This document shows positions 58,205 through 64,000 of a DNA stretch of 64,000 nucleotides, one piece after another (within the stretch, counting starts at the first letter, position 1; every line of letters starts with the position of its first letter). Position numbers and translations under genes: made by a program. Below the pieces are notes generated by a model that was given only the letters and a program-made list of their open reading frames with translations, was not told the origin of the DNA and searched no databases. Origin of the DNA: Aplectana chamaeleonis (Eukaryota; Nematoda; Chromadorea; Rhabditida; Cosmocercidae); assembly GCA_029168955.1 (NCBI GenBank), contig JAPDOI010001336.1, positions 1 through 64,000 of the forward strand, in the 5' to 3' direction.

Positions 58205-59205
58205 GGCTTCGGCCCTCAGAAAATGGTTGGCAACAGAGAACCTCAAAATTGCTACTCTAAAAAGCACGCCCATGCCGATCATTTTTTCCGCAGGGCCGCA
58301 ATAACCATTCTTGAACAAAACATGATAACGGAACAATAACACACGCTCATAACATGCGGGGTATAAAACAGAGGAGCAGTATGCATTCATTCACACACCG
58401 CCTCTCTGGCCCGGTCAGAGTTGGTGCTATTTGCATCTGTATCCCCCGCGCTGCACTCCCCCCGCACCCCCAACACCCCGCACCCCACTTTGCGCCCACC
58501 CGGTCGATACGTATGTTTAAAATGATGGAGTGAGGTTGAAGAAAATCATTCGGTGCATCCAGCTAGATATGACGATGATTACGTGGCCAACAGGATTGCA
58601 CCTGTTCAGAGAAATAGTAAGAAGGAGAGTATGGTGAAGTAACGGAGGTAGCAGTAAGGTTAGCTTTCTATGGTTAGTGGTAAGTGATACGCAATGTTTT
58701 ATTATAGATCCCACCCGGTGATTTTCTCATCAGTCCGTCATCCACGTATTGCATGGATATCGACCGCGTCAGATACGCCGAGTGATTTTCTCAACCACGC
58801 TCCATCATTTCAAACATACGTATCGATTCAGAAATGCGGGCAAGTGCGAAGATCCCCTGAGTGATTTTCTCGGCTTCACCTCTGCATGTTGTGTCCACAT
58901 ACGTATCGACCGGGTGGGTGTTGGGCAAAGGTGGGCACTGAAGAATCTGGTGGTGCATCCCATTTCCAATGCATTCTGTGTGTATCGACCGGGCTGGAGA
59001 CGTCGGCTCATCCAACTATGACCGGGGCCTCTTCGAGAAGCCACTGGGAAGTGGCTGAGGAGATCGAAATTACACAAAAATGTTAGTTGGCTATTACGAT
59101 GTGCTCATGACCAAGCCGACACTTGGAAAATTTTTGGAGGAAGGTTACTGTAGCCCTGCGGAAAAAATGATCGGCATGAGCGTGCTTGTCTACTCTAATA
59201 CTAAA
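58205..59205. repeat. Inverted pair around a CATACGTATCGACCGGG foldback
   Basis: TGCGGAAAAAATGATCGGCA occurs forward at about 59,157 and inverted at about 58,270, with extended similarity on both sides. Between them, ACCCGGTCGATACGTATG (58,499) faces CATACGTATCGACCGGGT (58,899), and GTGATTTTCTC words recur. This is probably a foldback element inside another. The frames are not conserved. Confidence 0.6.
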
Positions 59206-59324
59206 ATATTCTGATTACCAGTTTTCAGTGGGATACTCATACCGAAACTAATTTTTTTCGTATCATGAAGAGATCAAACATCTTTCTACAGTAACTTTTC
59301 GAACATTCGTATCCTTTTTTGTAC

Positions 59325-59432
59325 GAGGTTTTTAATTTTGTCGTTTGTCGATTGCCGTTTGCCGGCCATTTTTGGGCGATTTTTGTCGACTGTCGTTTGC
59401 CGATTTTTGAAAATCGGTTGCCACACATCCCT
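59325..59432. mobile_element. hAT-type right end with TTTGCCG repeats
   Basis: GTCGTTTGTCGATTGCCGTT units are followed by AAATCGGTTGCCACACATCC and CTG. It is the reverse complement, with changes, of the left end at 54,463. Confidence 0.6.
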
Positions 59433-59838
59433 GATGCCTACCATCCCCCCAGCGGTCAAAAATATGCTGGCCTCCGAAGAGTGACCCGAAGTCACCCTCC
59501 AGGGCCGGCATGAGAATGCCGACTGAGGACTCGAGCAAGATGATGCACCTTTTATACCGGCCGTGCACGTGATAAGCACATCACGACGTGATCACCATCA
59601 ATTGATAAAGCAACCGACCTATTTGAAGATAGTTACCCGGTTCTCGAGTCTTATGCTGACATCTAGTTGTTGATACCGTATCGCTCAATTTGGCTGAATC
59701 CAAGCTTGTTTCCATCGTATAGCACGGTACTCTTTCGGAATAGACGACCCACTAGAGAAATCTCATGAGAATTGATCATCCCACTAAAGCCGTCGAATGC
59801 TTTAGTCTTTTTCAAGTACGCTGAACTTTTCGACGTGA

Positions 59839-61798
59839 GTAAACTCCAAATACCGTGCGGTACCGATTGCCACGATAGCCGTAAAATGGCGTGTGTGATG
59901 GTGTAGATGCAGAATCCATGGTAACATTGACGCCTATTTTATTGATTAGCTGCGGAAATCTTGAAAAAACTTTCACGTCTCCTTCGGAAAGCGGTAATTT
60001 CAGATAGAAATGTTCATGAAAGTGGCAGTGAAATGTGACTGAGAGTTAATAAGGGTACTGGCTTGGTAATCTAAGGGATTTTGGGTAATCAGACAAGAAT
60101 TTCAACCTCGCTTGTTATCTATTCAATCTGATATAAGGCTGCTCGGTTTCATTTCTTCAATCAGAGTTTTGACCAACAGTAAGATCGGCCCACACCCGAA
60201 GTTTTCCTTCCTTGCCGATTTTTGGTTTTAAATGTTTTTTTTCTGAATCGCAGCCAACACTAAAATCAACTCTCCACCCGGGGATTACCTCTTGTTGCCT
60301 AACGGTGCAGCCGAAGGCTGCACCGTCCATCCAGGGTCTCAAATGATTTAACCCACTCCGAATTCCACCCAACACTAAAATCACCCTCCACCCGGGGATT
60401 ACCTCCCTTGCCTGACGGTGCAGCCGAAGGCTGCCCCGTCCATCCAGAGTCTCAAATGATTTAAACCACTCCGAATTGCAGCCAACACTAAAATCAGCCT
60501 CCACCCGGGGATTACCTCCTGCCTGACGGTGCAGCCGAAGGCTGCACAAATCCATCCAGGGTCTCAAATGATTTAAACCACTCCAAATTGCAGCCAACAC
60601 TAAAATCAGCCTCCACCCGGGGATTACCTCCCTTGCCTGACGGTGCAGCCGGAGGCTGCACCGTCCATCCAGGGTCTCAAATGATTTAAACCACTACGAA
60701 TTGCAGCCAACACTAAAATCAGCCTCCACCCGGGGATTACCTCCCCTGCCTGACGGTGCAGCCGGAGGCTACTGCGTCCATCCAGGGTCTCAAATGATTT
60801 AAACCACTACGAATTGCAGCCAACACTAAAATCAGCCTCCACCTGGGGATTACCTCCCTTGCCTGACGGTGCAGCCGGAGGCTGCACCAAATCCATCAAG
60901 GTCTCAAATGATTTAAACCACTCCGAATTGCACCCAACACTAAAATCAGCCTCCACCCGGGGATTACCTCCCTTGCCTGACGGTGCAGCCGGAGGCTGCA
61001 CCGTCCATCCAGGGTCTCAAATGATTTAAACCACTACGAATTGCAGCCAACACTAAAATCAGCCTCCACCCGGGGATTACCTCCCTTGCCTGACGGTGCA
61101 GCCGGAGGCTGCACCGTCCATCCAGGGTCTCAAATGATTTAAACCACTCCGAATTGCAGCCAACACTAAAATCAGCCTCCACCCGAGGATTACCTCCTTT
61201 GCCTGACGGTGCAGCCGGAGGCTGCACCGTCCATCCAGGGTCTCAAATGATTTAAACCACTCCGAATTGCAGCCAACACTAAAATCAGCCTCCACCGGGG
61301 CTTACCTCCCTTGCCTGACGGTGCAGCCGAAGGCTGCACCGTCCATCCAGGGTCTCAAATGATTTAAACCACTCCGAATTGCAGCCAACACTAAAATCAG
61401 CCTCCACCCGGGGATTACCTCCCTTGCCTGACGGTGCAGCCGAAGGCTGCACCGTCCATCCAGGGTCTCAAATGATTTAAACCACTCCGAATTGCAGCCA
61501 ACACTAAAATCAGCCCCCACCCGGGGATTACCTCCCTTGCCTGACAGTGCAGCCGAAGGCTGCACCGTCCAATCTGGGTTTCAAGTGATTTCAACCTGAT
61601 ATCTCTATTCTTGCTTCCGCGGTTGCACCGGCAATCCCTTTTCCACCGCCAAACAACCGTTCCTATGTGATTATTTATTGAGAATGCGGTTGCACTGGAA
61701 TTACAGGCGTGATCCCCGGTGTGAGTTGTGTAATTGCACCATACACTATATTTTACGGCTATCGTGGCAATTTGTACCGCACGGTATTTTTCGTCTAG
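59839..61798. mobile_element. Mutator-like (MULE) non-autonomous element, 1,960 bp
   Basis: The 11-bp direct repeat TTTCGACGTGA at 59,828-59,838 and 61,799-61,809 flanks inverted ends of about 49 bases. The conserved cores are AAATACCGTGCGGTAC and ATTGCCACGATAGCCGTAAA. Target duplications of 8-11 bp with long inverted ends point to Mutator-like transposons. The cargo is a 113-bp satellite. There is no transposase. Confidence 0.8.
60246..61575. repeat. 113-bp satellite, about 12 units
   Basis: The unit of 112-113 bases runs GCAGCCAACACTAAAATCAG, CCTCCACCCGGGGATTACCT, CCCTTGCCTGACGGTGCAGC, then the complement GCTGCACCGTCCATCCAGGG and TCTCAAATGATTTAAACCAC. Each unit carries the hairpin GGTGCAGCC(G/A)(A/G)AGGCTGCACC. 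Two units have a CACAAATCC or CACCAAATCC variant, which hints at sub-blocks. Since 113 is not a multiple of three, the long minus-strand open frames shift frame at each unit and are not coding. Confidence 0.95.
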
Positions 61799-61809
61799 TT
61801 TCGACGTGA

Positions 61810-62324
61810 CCAACCGTGCGGTAGGTCATGCCCGAACAATTGCTAATTTTATTGTATTCTTTAGTGAGTCGTCTATTCCGAAAGAGCACCTATAGCATCT
61901 CTAATCAGCTGGAGAAAGTGAGCTTCGACTTGTTTTCCCCAGTGATTGAGCGCAAAGTAGGGCTACAGTTGTTTTGAAGTCAATTCATAGTTGATGGTCT
62001 CCGACATAAGTCAATTCTTAGTTGAATTAAAGTGGTTTCAAGCTAAATTAGTTGAATTAAAGTTGATTTTGCTGGTTATTGCTGGGAATTAAGTTATTTA
62101 AAAAGTTCTGAGTAGTATTTTGTATGGGAAGGGAGGAATCGCGTACTGGTGTTCAAATTGCGCGCATAAACCTCGGAATCGTTGGAGCGCAGAAAAATGG
62201 GCGCGGCCAAGGGGGTGCCGTGCCATGAGATTACGTCGTAACTCGTCCGAGGCCGCGGTCTAAGAGCTCTGAAACTTAGGTTTAAACCCAATTCAGAAAT
62301 CTAACTTTGTGTATAAGTTGCACC
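61810..62324. other. Interval with no gene recognised
   Basis: It contains GTTGAATTAAAGTTGATTTT words around 61,980-62,090 and a dispersed-looking GCAGAAAAATGGGCGCGGCC stretch near 62,190. No coding signal was found. Confidence 0.45.
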
Positions 62325-62529
62325 TCATGCCATGGCGTCTCCCTCTTCTGCTTGCGATAGCAAGCTGGCGAGTTAGTAGAGAAAATCACCACGGGACTCA
62401 CGATGGTTTAGTGAATCCAGCCGTCATTATTCTCGTTATCATATGTTCCATGCAGGCGTCGGTTTCGCCTCCGAATGGATCATCTACGACTCCTTCAATG
62501 CTTCCGTCGTTATGATCTGCTGCTGCCTT
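62325..62529 (-). CDS. Unrecognised gene, probable last two exons
   Basis: Proposed exons on the minus strand are 62,529-62,402 and 62,364-62,325. The first follows TTTTCAG and reads KAAADHNDGSIEGVVDDPFG, GETDACMEHMITRIMTAGFT. The donor is TC|GTGAGT. A 37-base intron contains CTACTAAC and ends CGCCAG. The last exon reads LLSQAEEGDAMA and stops at TGA. Composition and joining in phase support coding. The frame is also open upstream to 62,712 without a join (VSHEDKRFQ), so the 5' border is unsure. The intron is at the short end for nematodes. I recognise no family. Confidence 0.4.
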
Positions 62530-63054
62530 CTGAAAACGTTTGTCTTCATGAGAAACCCATGGCTTGGAAAATGCGTCTACCCACATCGACTTCTGACATT
62601 TTCGGTAAGCGATCGACCTGGCAGTGGAAAGTTGCAAAATGAACTTTGCCGCTCGATGATGGCCAAGTGTTTTCAATCTTCTGTACTGATATTGTGAATA
62701 CTGGCAAAACAAAAGGGTTTAGAGTATTGCAACATCGTTCGATTTCTTCAGTATAAATTTGCCTCACATTGTCACAACGCTATTAAAAGCGCACAAAAAA
62801 GGGTTGCCTTCGCACATGTTTAGTGCACCTACGGAAAGCCAAGTAATAAAATTCGAGCATTGACTAATTAATGTCTATGACACTTCTACAACTTTGCTCC
62901 GGTTGGGATCGCATATGGATGAACATTGAAAACAAGTTTTGTGCCAGTACACACTCCGCACTGTAAACAACCGCGTTGGACAATGTAGATCCCGCTTCAA
63001 AGGCAGCATATACACTCTCGTCATCTTGATTGAAATAACTACGAAAATAGGATC
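62530..63054. other. Interval with possible further exons
   Basis: The minus strand at 62,546-62,767 reads FATFHCQVDRLPKMSEVDVG, protein-like but in a different frame from the exon downstream. At 62,875-63,050 a minus frame contains WHKTCFQC, which recalls the middle of a LIM domain, but the partner cysteines are missing. I could not build a gene model. Confidence 0.3.
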
Positions 63055-63398
63055 GTATGGCTCAGAAGACAACGCCTTCGAATTTTGAAGTGTCAAAAAC
63101 GACCCACGATGACGCTACACGAGTGAGAAATCGGTTCCGCCCTGTATCTGCCCGCCCCTGTATTTGCTGTTCTCCTCCAAAACAGGGGTGCTGGGCCATT
63201 TCCATCGTCGGCGACGTTCGTGGGTGGTTACAACGAGTAAGCCACATACATCGACGGCGGTGAGAATGACAGAGCACCCCTGCTTTGGAGGAGGACGCAA
63301 ATACAGGGGGCGGGCAGATACAGGGGCGGGGCCAACTTCTCACTCGTGTAGCGTCATCGTGGGTCGTTTTCGCGTAGGCGTTGTGTTTTGAGCCATAC
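63055..63398. repeat. 344-bp foldback element
   Basis: GTATGGCTCAGAAGACAACG ... CGACCCACGATGACGCTACA on the left faces TGTAGCGTCATCGTGGGTCG ... TTGTGTTTTGAGCCATAC on the right. The arms are about 140 bases, including a CCTGTATCTGCCCGCCCC segment. Apparent protein frames on both strands mirror each other and are artefacts. Confidence 0.85.
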
Positions 63399-63603
63399 AA
63401 TTCTATTTCCTTAGCTATCTTAAACACATTTACGAGCGTGTATGCTGCCTTTAAGCTTTCCTTGTCCCTTTGAGGATGCAGTATTCTGCCTGTAAGGTCT
63501 ATCGAAATGAGACAAAGCGGTGAAGTCTATTGATCAAATGATATCAGACGGAATAGATGAGTGCGGTTTTTGAATTAAATGACGTGAAGGATACGTGACT
63601 CAC

Positions 63604-63820
63604 CTACTCGAGTGTTAATTTGCAGTAGCACCTGTTTTTGAATAGAAATTTCCGGGATTGCCTGGAGGCAGGATTTTTTATTCATGATTACCAGCGAGAT
63701 TTCCAGAACTTGCGTACGATGCACATACCTTAACCTACCCTTAGACCCTTCCAATGCATTTCGTGTATTATTTGTTGTGTTTGTTATCGTCACTCTGTTG
63801 TAAATATTGCTGTCCGGCAT
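63604..63820 (-). CDS. Possible first exon, unrecognised gene
   Basis: The minus strand starts at ATG in CACAAAATG and runs 72 codons plus one base to GAGTAG|GTGAGT, a good donor. It reads MPDSNIYNRVTITNTTNNTR early and LQAIPEISIQKQVLLQINTR late. It could be the 5' exon of the gene whose 3' exons are proposed at 62.3-62.5 kb, but the joining exons are not established. No domain was recognised, and chance remains possible. Confidence 0.25.
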
Positions 63821-64000
63821 TTTGTGCTATAAATCTCTACCTCATGTACTTAGGTTGTTGCTCAGAACTTTTTCCCAGAAACAGAAACGAGTTTTCCAAA
63901 GCTTTCATTTGTAATTCAATTCCAGTGCAAGTCTGCCGTTGTCTACCGCTTGATTTCTTTTCTTCTTACCCTGTCCAATGCCTTTTTCTTGATTGTGCTG

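Larger units (their letters stand above)
49484..59432. mobile_element. Putative composite hAT-type insertion, 9.9 kb
   Basis: The left end is CAGGGATGTGAGGCAA and the right end is TTGCCACACATCCCTG. The flanks are ATGCCCAC (49,476-49,483) and ATGCCTAC (59,433-59,440), an 8-bp pair with one mismatch. Both ends carry GCCGTTTGCC subterminal repeats, but in the same rather than inverted orientation, so these could also be two separate solo elements. No transposase was found inside. Confidence 0.4.

Noticed and set aside
60157..61813. Several 70-150 codon minus-strand frames with repeated peptides
   Set aside because: The 113-bp satellite shifts frame at every unit, so the same DNA appears in all three frames. 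This is not coding.
62875..63050. LIM-domain-like WHKTCFQC on the minus strand
   Set aside because: The upstream cysteine pair has the wrong spacing and the downstream pair is out of step. The two candidate cysteine patterns overlap in different frames of the same bases.
1..64000. CRISPR array, operons, or prokaryotic genes
   Set aside because: The tandem repeats have no spacer-repeat architecture, and the only clear gene has spliceosomal introns.

Overview
The window looks like an intergenic, repeat-dense stretch of a nematode nuclear genome, probably a clade V (strongylid or hookworm-like) worm. The evidence is one recognisable host gene with short GT-AG introns and a trans-splice-like acceptor just before its ATG, an RTE-clade non-LTR retrotransposon of a type common in strongylid nematodes, and a very high load of foldback elements, MITEs and satellites. 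Species level is inference only. There are no bacterial, organellar or CRISPR features.

Layout. 1-12,126 and 21,036-32,420 are two direct copies (A and B) of the same gene-free mosaic: a 2.1-kb hAT-like element with a large internal palindrome, hairpins, GTCGC-rich DNA, a 42-bp satellite and a GTTACTTGTAAC palindrome element. Copy A is about 741 bp longer and differs mainly by scattered 1-2 base insertions that break periodicities and palindromes kept in copy B. Between them (12,127-21,035) lie three foldback elements, one with tRNA-like arms, and a nested insertion: a TTAA-type MITE split by an RTE retrotransposon (13-bp target-site duplication), itself split inside the reverse transcriptase by a 1,802-bp hAT element (8-bp duplication).

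32.4-37 kb is packed with TTAA-flanked MITEs and another 42-bp satellite. 37,067-40,168 (minus) is the only confidently recognised host gene, a seven-exon PPP-family serine/threonine phosphatase with all catalytic residues and two or more MITEs in its 1.7-kb fourth intron. 40.7 kb holds a CR1/Jockey-type LINE scrap. 43.08-47.6 kb may be one transposon bounded by inverted clusters of a GACCGCGCGCAA motif. 49.48-59.43 kb may be a composite hAT-like insertion (near-identical 8-bp flanks) that contains an 8-kb-spaced inverted repeat. 59,839-61,798 is a Mutator-like element with an 11-bp target duplication that carries about 12 copies of a 113-bp satellite. Some coding-like but unrecognised open stretches sit at 44.1, 51.9, 55.4 and 62.3-63.8 kb.

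Apart from the phosphatase, nothing here forms an evident pathway. The main biology is the layered history of mobile elements, several of which share ends but differ in subterminal repeats. Coding calls on the minor open stretches are tentative. All boundaries were read by eye.
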